A stretch of 19,444 bases of DNA from positions 1-19,444 of the forward strand of contig DMTA01000140.1 of the NCBI GenBank assembly GCA_003454835.1. The letters are read 5' to 3'. The first letter of the stretch is position 1, and every line of letters starts with the position of its first letter. The DNA comes from Achromobacter sp. Lineage in GTDB: Bacteria > Pseudomonadota > Gammaproteobacteria > Burkholderiales > Burkholderiaceae_B. The position numbers and the translations under genes are program-made. Shown here piece after piece: positions 6,650 to 13,876 of this stretch. The notes beneath the pieces are model-generated. The model worked only from the letters and a program-made list of their open reading frames with translations, was not told where the DNA came from and did not search any database.

Positions 6650-7429
6650 ATGGCTTACGCCGATCTCAGCCAGGCACGGCTGTTCTACGTCATCGATGGC
6701 CCCGCCGACGCGCCGGTGCTGGTGCTCTCCAACTCGCTGGGCACCAACGCCGACATGTGGGCCCGCCAGATCCCGGAACTGACCAAGCACTTCCGCGTGC
6801 TGCGCTACGACACCCGCGGCCACGGCAAGTCGTCGGTCCCCGAAGGCGAATACAGCTTTGAACAGCTGGGCAACGACGTCGCCGAACTGCTGGCCCACCT
6901 GGACATCAAGCGCGCGCACTTCTGCGGCCTGTCCATGGGCGGTCCGACCGGCCTGTGGCTGGCGCTGGCGCGCCCCGAACTCGTCGGCAAGCTGGTCCTG
7001 TGCAACACCGCCGCGCGCATCGGTTCGGCCGAAGGCTGGAGCACCCGCATCGCCGCCGTGGCCGAGCAGACGCTTGAAAAAATGGCGCCCACGCTGGTCG
7101 AACGCTGGCTGACCGACGGCTACCGCGCCGCCGAGCCGGGCCTGACGCAAGTGCTGGTCGACATGCTGCGCCGCACGCCGGACGCCGGCTACTCGGGCAA
7201 CTGCGCCGCGCTGCGCGATGCCGACTTCCGCGAGCAGGTGTCGTCCATCACCGCCCCCACGCTGGTCATCAGCAGCACGAACGATCTGGCCGCCACGCCC
7301 GCGCAAGGCCAGGAACTCGCGGCCGCCATTCCCGGCGCGCGCTACGTTGAATTGAACACCTCCCACATCTCGAACTGGGAGCAACCGGAAGCCTTCACCC
7401 GTGCGGTCGTCGACTTCCTGACGGAGTAA
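6650..7429 (+). CDS. pcaD: 3-oxoadipate enol-lactonase
   Basis: A 259-residue alpha/beta hydrolase of the PcaD/CatD family that opens 3-oxoadipate enol-lactone to 3-oxoadipate. The nucleophile elbow GLSMGG places Ser95, Asp212 lies in NDLAATP and His239 in SHISNWEQP, giving a complete triad. The oxyanion region LSNSLGTNADMW (about 26-37) and YDTRGHGKS (53-61) are characteristic. It uses the CatC product and feeds the CoA-transferase encoded first in the operon. The cyclase gene starts 5 nt after its stop, with the ribosome binding site (GGAG) inside the 3' end of this gene. Confidence 0.94.
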   Translation: MAYADLSQARLFYVIDGPADAPVLVLSNSLGTNADMWARQIPELTKHFRVLRYDTRGHGKSSVPEGEYSFEQLGNDVAELLAHLDIKRAHFCGLSMGGPTGLWLALARPELVGKLVLCNTAARIGSAEGWSTRIAAVAEQTLEKMAPTLVERWLTDGYRAAEPGLTQVLVDMLRRTPDAGYSGNCAALRDADFREQVSSITAPTLVISSTNDLAATPAQGQELAAAIPGARYVELNTSHISNWEQPEAFTRAVVDFLTE

Positions 7430-7434
7430 GCCGC

Positions 7435-8475
7435 ATGCAACGCTGGAAGCATCGGCCCGAAGGCTCCAACTGGGGCGACTTCGGGCCCGACGACCAACTT
7501 GGCCGCCTGAATCTCATCACCGAAGAACAGGTCTTGAAAGGCGCACGTGAGATCCGCGCCGGCAAGACTTTCTGCCTGTCCCTGCCGCTGGACCTGCCCG
7601 GCGGCAACGTGCTCAACCCGCGCCGCCATCCGCCGCAATTGAGCCCGACGAAGCTCAAAGACACGCCGTACCTGAACTTCCCGTTGAAGCACGTCAACCC
7701 CGACGCGCTCGATGTGCTGAGCGACGACCAGGTGCTGCTGTCGATGCAGTATTCGACGCAATGGGACGCGCTGGCGCACGTGGGCGCGTTGTTTGATGCC
7801 GATGGCGACGGCACGCCCGAGCTGCGCTACTACAACGGCTTTCAGGCGGGTGTGGACGTTGTGGGACCGAATGATGGCGATCACACCGGCTGCGGTTGCA
7901 ACAGCGGCGGCCCGTCCGCCGCGCTGAAGCTGGGCGTTGAAAACCTGGCGCAGAAAGGCATGCAGGGCCGCGGCGTGCTGGTCGACCTGTTCCGCCATTA
8001 CGGCCCGGGCCGCACGCTGATCGGCCACGCCGAATTGATGCACGTGCTGGCAACGGATGGGATCACGGTCGAGCGCGGCGACATGCTGGTGCTGCGCACC
8101 GGCTACGCCGAAGCCGTGGTCGCGATGAACGGCACGCCCGACCCCGAGGTGCTGCACACCTACGGCGCCGCGCTGGACGGCACCGACGACGCGCTGCTGC
8201 AGTGGATCACCGACAGCGGCATCGCCGCCATCTGCGCCGACAACTACGCGGTCGAGGCCTACCCCGCCCGCGAGAAGTCCGGCGCACGTCCGATGCTGCC
8301 GCTGCACCATCACTGCCTGTTCAAGCTGGGGCTGCCGCTGGCGGAGCTTTGGTATTTGAAGGACCTGGCGGAGTTCCTGTTTGCCAACGGCCGCCACCAC
8401 TTCATGCTGACGGCGCCGCCGCTGCGCCTGCCGCATGCGATCGGCTCGCCGGTCACGCCGATTGCGACGGCGTGA
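7435..8475 (+). CDS. Cyclase-family protein (putative metal-dependent hydrolase)
   Basis: A 346-residue member of the cyclase family (PF04199 type), which includes kynurenine formamidase and isatin hydrolase. The family metal-binding motif HxGTHxDxPxH is present in altered form as Q105-Y-S-T-Q109-W-D111-x3-H115, so two of the usual histidines are glutamines, while Asp111 and His115 remain. A DADGDG loop follows at 121-126, and His291-293 lie near the C-terminal PLHHHCLFKLGLPLAE segment. It is probably the last gene of the operon, translationally close to pcaD and followed by a strong terminator. It may hydrolyse an amide or lactone feeding anthranilate, catechol or a muconolactone derivative into the pathway; the substrate is unknown. 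Confidence 0.85.
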   Translation: MQRWKHRPEGSNWGDFGPDDQLGRLNLITEEQVLKGAREIRAGKTFCLSLPLDLPGGNVLNPRRHPPQLSPTKLKDTPYLNFPLKHVNPDALDVLSDDQVLLSMQYSTQWDALAHVGALFDADGDGTPELRYYNGFQAGVDVVGPNDGDHTGCGCNSGGPSAALKLGVENLAQKGMQGRGVLVDLFRHYGPGRTLIGHAELMHVLATDGITVERGDMLVLRTGYAEAVVAMNGTPDPEVLHTYGAALDGTDDALLQWITDSGIAAICADNYAVEAYPAREKSGARPMLPLHHHCLFKLGLPLAELWYLKDLAEFLFANGRHHFMLTAPPLRLPHAIGSPVTPIATA

Positions 8476-8495
8476 GGCGCGTAGTGCCCCAAAGA

Positions 8496-8523
8496 AAACG
8501 CCAGACATCGTCTGGCGTTTTTT
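8496..8523. terminator. Strong bidirectional intrinsic terminator
   Basis: An 11-bp perfect stem (8496-8506 with 8510-8520) encloses a 3-nt ATC loop and runs into TTTTTT at 8518-8523. On the opposite strand an A-rich flank gives a matching U-rich tail. It lies between the convergent cyclase and psiF-like genes and can serve both. Confidence 0.92.
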
Positions 8524-8535
8524 CTTGCCGGTTGT

Positions 8536-8862
8536 TCACCCCTTCAAGCACGTGCTCATGAACGTCTTGCGCGCGTCGCCCGCCAGTTTCTGTTCCGCGG
8601 CCTTCGCGTTGCAGTCCTTCATCTTCTGCTGCTGCGGCGTCAGTTGCTTGGCCGGCTCTTCGCCCTTCAGGCAACTGCTCATGAACGTCTTGCGGTCGTC
8701 GCCCTTCTTGCCCTCGGCGGCCTTGTTGCAGTCCGACATGCGCTGCTGCTGCGGCGTGGGCGTCTTGGCGGTTGAGGGAGCGGCGGGGGTCTGCGCCTGT
8801 GCGCCGGCAAAACATGCGGACAACAGGATGGCCGAAGCCAGCTGGCTGGTACGGGAAAGCAT
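8536..8862 (-). CDS. PsiF-repeat family exported protein
   Basis: A 108-residue exported protein with two PsiF-type repeats at residues 36-67 and 76-108. Each has the pattern TPQQQ-(K/R)M-x-DC ... RKTFMS-x-CLKG, with one cysteine pair per repeat (45/64 and 84/105). Residues 1-23 look like a signal peptide with cleavage after AQA. An LSAC sequence at 14-17 also resembles a lipobox, so lipoprotein anchoring at Cys17 is an alternative. The start is set by a strong AGGGAGG site upstream; the open frame extends further but that part is not signal-like. PsiF proteins are named from a phosphate-starvation-inducible E. coli gene; their biochemical function is not established. Confidence 0.88.
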   Translation of the reverse strand: MLSRTSQLASAILLSACFAGAQAQTPAAPSTAKTPTPQQQRMSDCNKAAEGKKGDDRKTFMSSCLKGEEPAKQLTPQQQKMKDCNAKAAEQKLAGDARKTFMSTCLKG

Positions 8863-9108
8863 GAGTTCCTCCCTTGAACGCCCCCAAGCGCAATGGCACG
8901 CGCAACGCGGGCGGCACGGTCCGCCGGCCAAGGCGCCGGCCTGGCAATCATCGAACAAAGCCCCAGCATTGGCAACATCCGCCGCAACCTGTTACCCATT
9001 CATCCTTCTGGCCCGTTGTTTCTTCCGGCAGAAAGGAGTGAGATACGCCTGATCCGCGTCGCGATGCCGTGCCACCATCGCCGCCGCGGAGCGCATCAGG
9101 AGACAACC

Positions 9109-9450
9109 ATGAAAAAACTCGTCCTTGCCACGCTAGTCCTGGTGGCCGGCCTGTCCGCCACGGCCGGCGCGCAAAGCCTTGCCTACGGCATCACGCTTGG
9201 CAACGTCCAGGCCGTGCGCGACAGCACCCGCAACGTCTCCACCATTACCGGCTTTCTCGCCAACCAGTCGGAGCGCAACGTCAACAGCGTCCTCCTGACT
9301 TATGTCTTGTACGACGCCCAGAACCGTGAGGTCGGCAGGATCAGCGAGGACGTCGTCGGCCCCTTCGCGCCCGGCCAGATCAAGGTCGTCAAGGCCATCA
9401 CGCCGCTCGAATTCGCCCGCGTGAATACGCTGGAAGTCGCCGCGCGCTAG
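9109..9450 (+). CDS. FxLYD-domain-like secreted protein
   Basis: A 113-residue protein with a clear signal peptide (MKK then a hydrophobic run, predicted cleavage after residue 21, AGA). The remaining part has the FxLYD-type beta pattern: TGFLANQSERNVNSV then LTYVLYDAQNREVG, followed by PFAPGQIKV. This matches a small periplasmic or surface beta-sandwich domain of unknown function. The start is supported by an AGGAGAC site; the frame is open for 72 codons upstream without homology. It stands alone, divergent from the psiF-like gene across a 246-nt gap in which no clear regulatory element was recognised. Confidence 0.8.
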   Translation: MKKLVLATLVLVAGLSATAGAQSLAYGITLGNVQAVRDSTRNVSTITGFLANQSERNVNSVLLTYVLYDAQNREVGRISEDVVGPFAPGQIKVVKAITPLEFARVNTLEVAAR

Positions 9451-9551
9451 GTCAGCCCGGCCGCCTCCCCAGAAACCCTTTTGCAATCAGGGTTTAGACA
9501 GGTGGCTATCAGGCCAGTTATGGGAAAATCCCGTCTGCCGACTCGATAACA

Positions 9552-9577
9552 GGGGCTTCCACACGAAGCCCCTTCTT
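9552..9577 (+). terminator. Stem-loop terminator after the FxLYD-like gene
   Basis: A perfect 8-bp stem (GGGGCTTC 9552-9559 with GAAGCCCC 9565-9572) has a 5-nt loop and is followed by TTCTT. The T tract is short, so termination may be partial. A weaker repeat (AAACCC 9473-9478 with GGGTTT 9490-9495) lies closer to the stop codon. The stronger hairpin may instead sit in the leader of the carbonic anhydrase gene, 57 nt before its start. Confidence 0.6.
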
Positions 9578-9629
9578 GCGTATGCCGGCGCGCCAGCAAG
9601 CCTGGCCTCGATACTAGGAAGTGAAGATC

Positions 9630-10280
9630 ATGTTTCCCAAAAGACTCTCCGAAGGCTATCAATCTTTCCTGGACGGCCGCTTCCAGACGGAAAGCAGCCG
9701 ATATCAAAAGCTGGCCGAAATCGGCCAAAGCCCGGAAATCCTGATCATTGGATGCTGCGACTCGCGCGTGTCGCCCGAAGCGATCTTCGACGCCGGCCCC
9801 GGCGAGATGTTCGTCGTGCGCAACGTGGCCAACCTCGTGCCGCCCTGTGATCCGGACTCGGAATCTTCGTACCACGGCACCAGCGCCGCGATCGAATTCG
9901 CGGTCAACGGCCTGAACGTCAAGCACATCGTCGTGCTGGGCCACGCCTCCTGCGGCGGCATCCGCTTCTTCTTCGACGACGCGACGCCACTCAGCAAGAG
10001 CGATTTCATCGGCAAGTGGATGTCGCAGATCGAACCCGTGGCCAAAGGCATGTCCCCGGATACCGGCGACCGCCAGGCCAATCTGAAGCGCCTGGAACTT
10101 GCCACCGTCGCACATAGCCTGAACAACCTGATGACCTTCCCGTCCATCCGCCGCCGCGTCGAAAAGGGCGAACTGGAACTGCACGGCGCCTACTTCGGCG
10201 TGGCCACCGGCGTCCTGTTCCTGCGCGATCCGGAATCCGGCGAATTCAAGCCCTGCCTGGAAACCGGCATTACCGAATAA
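9630..10280 (+). CDS. Beta-class carbonic anhydrase
   Basis: A 216-residue beta-carbonic anhydrase, interconverting CO2 and bicarbonate in the cytosol. Zinc ligands Cys42, His105 and Cys108 are visible, together with the Asp44/Arg46 dyad in CCDSR and the GHASCGG segment at 104-110. The start at 9630 is preferred: AGGAAG at 9616-9621 is well spaced for it, whereas the in-frame GTG at 9621 overlaps that site. Length is typical. It appears monocistronic, with a leader holding a stem-loop upstream and weak GC-rich stem-loops downstream. It does not touch the catabolic operon and probably serves general bicarbonate supply. Confidence 0.93.
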   Translation: MFPKRLSEGYQSFLDGRFQTESSRYQKLAEIGQSPEILIIGCCDSRVSPEAIFDAGPGEMFVVRNVANLVPPCDPDSESSYHGTSAAIEFAVNGLNVKHIVVLGHASCGGIRFFFDDATPLSKSDFIGKWMSQIEPVAKGMSPDTGDRQANLKRLELATVAHSLNNLMTFPSIRRRVEKGELELHGAYFGVATGVLFLRDPESGEFKPCLETGITE

Positions 10281-10297
10281 GCGGCGGATAAGCCGCT
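10280..10297 (+). terminator. Weak GC-rich stem-loop after carbonic anhydrase gene
   Basis: AGCGGC (10280-10285, overlapping the stop codon) pairs with GCCGCT (10292-10297) over a 6-nt loop, followed by GTTGT rather than a T run. A second possible stem (GCGGCGC with GCGCCGC) lies about 5-40 nt downstream. The remaining 10300-10515 interval shows no gene I can support. Confidence 0.35.
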
Positions 10298-10515
10298 GTT
10301 GTGCGGCGCGCGCCGGTCCGCAACGGTTCCGGCGCCGCCTGCGTGCAAGGCGCGTCGCCACCCGGCGCGCGTCACCGCCTTCATGCCTGCGACCGCGCCG
10401 CCTTGCGCATCGCAACGATCTCCCCTTCATGCCCTTCCCGCCGGTCATCCGCAAGCAGGCTGGACAGCGTTCGCCCCCTGCGCAACACTGACGCCTCTCA
10501 CCGACAGGGAACCCC

Positions 10516-11115
10516 ATGAAAATCTTCTTCTCGCCTGCTTCGCCCTTCGTACGCAAGTGCATGGTCATTGCCCATGAACTCGGGCTGGTCGACCGCCTTG
10601 AAAAGCTGCCCAGCGCCGCCGGTCCCGTCGCCCGCGACCAGACCATCATCCCGAGCAACCCGCTGGGTCAGGTGCCCACGTTGATCACCGATGAAGGCCA
10701 GGCGTTGTTCGACAGCCGCGTTGTCTGCGAATATCTGAACGATCTGGGCGGCGGCACGTTCTTTCCCGCCGGCAAGGCCCGCTGGGCGGTGCTGGCCGAG
10801 CAGGCGATGGCCGACGGCATGCTCGGTGCGGCGCTGCTGGCGCGCTACGAGACCGTGCTGCGCCCCGAAGCGTTGCGCTGGGACGGCTGGGTCGAGGGCC
10901 AGCTCGGCAAGGTGCGCGACGGCCTCGCGCTCATCGAAAAGAATGCCGCGGGCCTGGAAGGCCGATTGGACGTCGGCACCATCACCATCGGCTGCGCGCT
11001 GGGTTACCTGGACTTCCGCTTCCCGGATCTGGACTGGCGTGCTTCGCACCCGGCCGCAGCCAAGTGGTTCGAAAGCTTCAGCCAGCGCCCGTCGATGCAG
11101 GCAACCAAGCCTTGA
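10516..11115 (+). CDS. Glutathione S-transferase-like protein
   Basis: A 199-residue protein with an N-terminal thioredoxin-like GST domain (about 1-77) and an all-helical C-terminal domain (about 85-195). Seen are MKIFFSPASPFVRKC at the start with Ser6/Ser9 as candidate thiol-activating residues, cis-proline Pro54 in GQVPTLI, and the glutathione-contact pair Asp66-Ser67. The C-terminal domain contains the family TITIGCALGYLDFRF helix near 155-170. It likely conjugates or reduces small electrophiles in the cytosol; no substrate can be assigned. The stop codon lies 2 nt from the stop of the convergent AraC-family gene, leaving no room for a terminator between them. Confidence 0.87.
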   Translation: MKIFFSPASPFVRKCMVIAHELGLVDRLEKLPSAAGPVARDQTIIPSNPLGQVPTLITDEGQALFDSRVVCEYLNDLGGGTFFPAGKARWAVLAEQAMADGMLGAALLARYETVLRPEALRWDGWVEGQLGKVRDGLALIEKNAAGLEGRLDVGTITIGCALGYLDFRFPDLDWRASHPAAAKWFESFSQRPSMQATKP

Positions 11116-11117
11116 TT

Positions 11118-12086
11118 TCAGTGTGACGACACGTAGGTGGCGTCCGCGAACGCCGGCAGGGCAAAGCCTTCGCGCATGCGTCGCGCCTCGGCCGCCGGCG
11201 TCAGGCCAAACAGACGCTTGAACTCGCGGCTGAACTGGGACGGACTCGTGTAGCCCACCGCCTGACTCGCCGTCTCGGCCGTCAGGTCCTGCCGCACCAT
11301 CAAGAGACGCGCCTGATGCAGGCGCGTCGATTTCACGTACTGCATCGGAGAGACCTGCGTCACCGCCTTGAAATGGCTGTGAAAGCTCGGGACGCTCATG
11401 CCCGCCTCATCCGCCAGCCGCGCCACGTCGAGCGGCCGGACGTATTCCGCGTGAATGAGGCGCAGGGATCTGCCGATCCGGCCAAACTGCCCGCGCAGGG
11501 ACAACGCTTCCCGCATCGAGCTGCCCTGCGGCCCGGTCAGCACGCGGAAATAGAGTTCGCGCAAAAGTCCCGGCCCCAGCACGGCGGCTTCCAGCGGCCG
11601 GGTCATGGCCTCGATGAATCGCAGCACCGACGTGCGCATCGCGTCATCCATCGGCGTCGACAACATGCTTTGCGGCGTCTGGGCCGCCGCCGCGACGCCG
11701 GCGCCGTCGATCTGCGACGCCAGTTCCGCGGCCAGCGCGAAATCCAGGTGCAGGTACAGCGCCAGCAGCGGGCGCTCCGGCGTTGCGTCGGTTTCCATGC
11801 TGAAAGGCACCGGGACGGACACGGCCAGGTAGTGCTGCTCGTCGTACAGATACAGGCGATCGCCGAAGTAGCCGCGCTTGCGGCCCTGACAGACGATCAC
11901 GATGCCCGGGTCATACAGCACCGGCGTGCGCGCCAGCGCCCGGTTGGCGCGCAACACGCGCACGCTGGGCAACGCCGTCAGGTTGTAGCCCTCGTCAGGC
12001 GCCAGACCGCGCAGCAGCGCGGCCATGCGGCTTTCGGCAGGCGCGGGGTCCACCGGATGGTCAGCCGCCGCAGAAATTTCATTCAT
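11118..12086 (-). CDS. AraC-family transcriptional regulator
   Basis: A 322-residue regulator. The N-terminal half (about 25-200) matches the AraC N-terminal sensor type, with ALARTPVLYDPGIVIVCQGRK at about 50-70. The C-terminal half carries two helix-turn-helix motifs (about 225-320), with SVPSFHSHFKAVTQVSPMQY and VGYTSPSQFSREFKRLFGLTP as recognition regions. The ATG at 12086 is chosen; an in-frame TTG four codons earlier is possible. It is divergent from the SDR gene at 12178, and such AraC/SDR pairs commonly have the regulator control the neighbouring reductase. No clear operator was recognised in the 91-nt gap. Confidence 0.9.
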   Translation of the reverse strand: MNEISAAADHPVDPAPAESRMAALLRGLAPDEGYNLTALPSVRVLRANRALARTPVLYDPGIVIVCQGRKRGYFGDRLYLYDEQHYLAVSVPVPFSMETDATPERPLLALYLHLDFALAAELASQIDGAGVAAAAQTPQSMLSTPMDDAMRTSVLRFIEAMTRPLEAAVLGPGLLRELYFRVLTGPQGSSMREALSLRGQFGRIGRSLRLIHAEYVRPLDVARLADEAGMSVPSFHSHFKAVTQVSPMQYVKSTRLHQARLLMVRQDLTAETASQAVGYTSPSQFSREFKRLFGLTPAAEARRMREGFALPAFADATYVSSH

Positions 12087-12177
12087 AGTTTTGTGCAAGA
12101 AAAGCAGCGGAACATGGCTTATCCGCGAACTTTCTCAAGACTACCATGCATTCTCCAGTGACTTAGGAGCCCCCTCC

Positions 12178-13011
12178 ATGCCCTCCCCTAGAACCCTGCT
12201 CATCACGGGCGTCAGCAGCGGCTTTGGCCGCGCCCTGGCCGAGGAAGCCCTGGCCGCCGGTCATCGTGTCGTCGGCACGGTGCGCGGCGAGCCGGCCCGC
12301 CTTGCCTTTGAAAGCCTGTCTCCCGGCGCTGCCATCGGGCGCGTATTGGACGTCACCGACTTCGACGCCATCGACGGCGTCGTGGCCGATATCGAGGCCA
12401 GCATCGGCGCCATCGACGTGCTGGTCAACAACGCGGGCTACGGCCATGAAGGCGTGATGGAAGAATCGCCCCTATCGGAAATGCGCCGCCAGTTCGACGT
12501 GAACGTGTTTGGCGCGGTCGCGATGATGAAGGCGGTTTTGCCCTTCATGCGCCAGCGCCGGCGGGGCCACATCCTGAACATCACCTCCATGGGCGGCCAC
12601 ATCACCATGCCGGGCATCGCGTACTACTGCGGCAGCAAGTTTGCGCTGGAGGGAATCTCCGAAGCCCTTGGCAAGGAAGTGCAGCCGCTTGGCATCGCCG
12701 TAACGGCGGTGGCGCCGGGGTCGTTTCGCACCGACTGGGCCGGCCGATCCATGAAGCGCACCCCCCGCGCCATTGCGGACTATGACGCCATCTTCGACCC
12801 GATCCGAAAGGCCCGCGAAGAGAAAAGCGGCCGTCAGCTGGGGGATCCGCGCAAGGCGGCGCGCGCCATGTTGGCGGCAATCGATGCCGATCATCCTCCC
12901 GCGCACTTGCTGCTCGGCAGCGACGCGCTCGGGTTGGTGCGGGGCAAGCTGGCGACTTTGCAGGAAGAATTGACGGCGTGGGAGACGGTTACGAAATCCA
13001 CAGATGGGTAA
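12178..13011 (+). CDS. SDR-family oxidoreductase
   Basis: A 277-residue classical short-chain dehydrogenase. TGVSSGFG at 10-17 binds cofactor, NNAG is at 84-87, Ser137 and Tyr150-x3-Lys154 form the active site. Arg36 at the end of strand two suggests NADP(H). The C-terminal extension resembles short-chain reductases commonly annotated as oxidoreductase or 3-oxoacyl-ACP reductase-like proteins. The start is supported by TAGGAG upstream; the open frame reaches into the AraC gene but is not homologous there. It is divergent from the AraC regulator, which is its probable controller. Substrate unknown. Confidence 0.9.
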   Translation: MPSPRTLLITGVSSGFGRALAEEALAAGHRVVGTVRGEPARLAFESLSPGAAIGRVLDVTDFDAIDGVVADIEASIGAIDVLVNNAGYGHEGVMEESPLSEMRRQFDVNVFGAVAMMKAVLPFMRQRRRGHILNITSMGGHITMPGIAYYCGSKFALEGISEALGKEVQPLGIAVTAVAPGSFRTDWAGRSMKRTPRAIADYDAIFDPIRKAREEKSGRQLGDPRKAARAMLAAIDADHPPAHLLLGSDALGLVRGKLATLQEELTAWETVTKSTDG

Positions 13012-13031
13012 AGCCTTTCGCAGGGGGCTTT
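13010..13031 (+). terminator. Weak stem-loop after the SDR gene
   Basis: AAAGCC (13010-13015, overlapping the stop codon) and GGCTTT (13026-13031) are inverted over a 10-nt loop. There is no T run. Termination activity is doubtful. Confidence 0.3.
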
Positions 13032-13033
13032 GC

Positions 13034-13039
13034 TACAGT
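13034..13039 (+). promoter_or_regulatory. Possible -10 element (TACAGT) for the hypothetical gene
   Basis: TACAGT matches 4 of 6 positions of the sigma-70 -10 consensus and lies 60 nt before the start codon at 13099. No convincing -35 is seen at the proper spacing. The same CTACAGTGAAC string occurs at 16565-16575 upstream of the DUF2970 gene. Confidence 0.25.
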
Positions 13040-13098
13040 GAACTTGTATCTCCCCGGACAGACCAACCCAAAGGTCAATCACGACAAGGAGCCCCCGC

Positions 13099-13680
13099 AT
13101 GGCCATTTCTGCGATCTCCGCCATCCCCCACGTCGCCGCGCCTTATCCGGCGCGCGTCTCGATGCTGGATGAAAACCGCCCCGCCTGGGAAGCCGAACGC
13201 GCGGCGCAAAACTTCGCCGCCCGGCAGGCCCAGCGCACCGCCCAGGCGCAGGCCGCCTGGGAAAGCCAACGCCTGGAACGCGCCCAGGCCGCCAAATCGG
13301 CGCGGGCAGATCAAAACGCCCCGCCTGTCAGAGACAAAGCCGACCGCACCGTCGCGCCCCTCGCCCTCGCCGCTCCCGCCATCAATATCGATGAATTGCG
13401 CGACCTGTACGCAGACGCCCGGATGCGGCGCGCGGTCGAAGACTTTGCCGCGCGGCCCGACCCGGTGGCCCAACGCGCCGACACCGCGAACGACTGGGGC
13501 ACCATCGAAGGCTTGGCGCCGCTGCAACCCTACCGGGTCGCCATGGGCAATCCGCAGGTGGAATTGCAGGCGTCTGTCGCGTTGAAGGCGGCAGGCGTGG
13601 GCATCCCCCCGGTGGCGAATATCGGTCCCACTGAAAACGTGACCGACAACGCGCGCTACCGGCCCGGCTTTGCGCCCTGA
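13099..13680 (+). CDS. Hypothetical Ala/Gln-rich protein
   Basis: A 193-residue protein that I do not recognise. It begins with MAISAISAIPHVAAPYPARV and has an Ala/Gln/Arg-rich, probably helical or coiled stretch at about 29-67. A less biased region follows with INIDELRDLYADARMRRAVEDF (about 95-116), then a proline- and glycine-containing C-terminus. There are no cysteines, no transmembrane segment and no classical signal peptide. An AAGGAG site just before the ATG supports it as a real gene, and codon use matches neighbours. It stands alone, followed by the palindrome cluster. It could be a cytoplasmic or unconventionally exported protein. Confidence 0.7.
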   Translation: MAISAISAIPHVAAPYPARVSMLDENRPAWEAERAAQNFAARQAQRTAQAQAAWESQRLERAQAAKSARADQNAPPVRDKADRTVAPLALAAPAINIDELRDLYADARMRRAVEDFAARPDPVAQRADTANDWGTIEGLAPLQPYRVAMGNPQVELQASVALKAAGVGIPPVANIGPTENVTDNARYRPGFAP

Positions 13681-13703
13681 CACCTTCGCGCCCCGATCCC
13701 CCA

Positions 13704-13809
13704 GATGTCCGACACCCGCTAAGGTGTCGGACACCCATTGACGCAGGTGCCTGACACCCATTGAGACGCCGCCGCACGCTGACGACCGTACCCCCGGGTG
13801 TCTGACACC
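13704..13809. repeat. Cluster of four GGTGTC-type 13-bp palindromes
   Basis: Four copies fit GGTGTC-N-GACACC with few mismatches: 13704-13716, 13723-13735, 13746-13758 and 13797-13809. The first two also form a perfect 11-bp hairpin (TGTCCGACACC with GGTGTCGGACA) over a 6-nt loop. A 12-bp string, GACACCCATTGA, is repeated directly at 13730 and 13753 (23-bp period). No copies were noticed elsewhere in the window. They look like an intergenic palindromic repeat family; a protein-binding array is an alternative. Confidence 0.8.
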
Positions 13810-13826
13810 GTCCCAAGCAAGCGCAT

Positions 13827-13856
13827 AAAAAAAGCCGCCTGTACAACAGGCGGCTT
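13827..13856 (-). terminator. Intrinsic terminator of the DUF3100 gene
   Basis: An 11-bp perfect stem (AAGCCGCCTGT 13832-13842 with ACAGGCGGCTT 13846-13856) has a 3-nt loop. On the minus strand it is followed by seven T residues (A run at 13827-13833). It lies 20 nt beyond the minus-strand stop codon. Confidence 0.92.
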
Positions 13857-13876
13857 CTTCGTGGCGCTGACGCCGA

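Noticed and set aside
9621..9629. GTG start for carbonic anhydrase
   Set aside because: It overlaps the AGGAAG ribosome binding site, which is well spaced for the ATG at 9630.
12087..12098. TTG start of the AraC-family gene
   Set aside because: It would add only four residues and has no better ribosome binding site than the ATG at 12086.
13704..13809. CRISPR array
   Set aside because: Units are 13-bp palindromes with unequal spacing and similar flanks, with no unique spacers and no cas genes.
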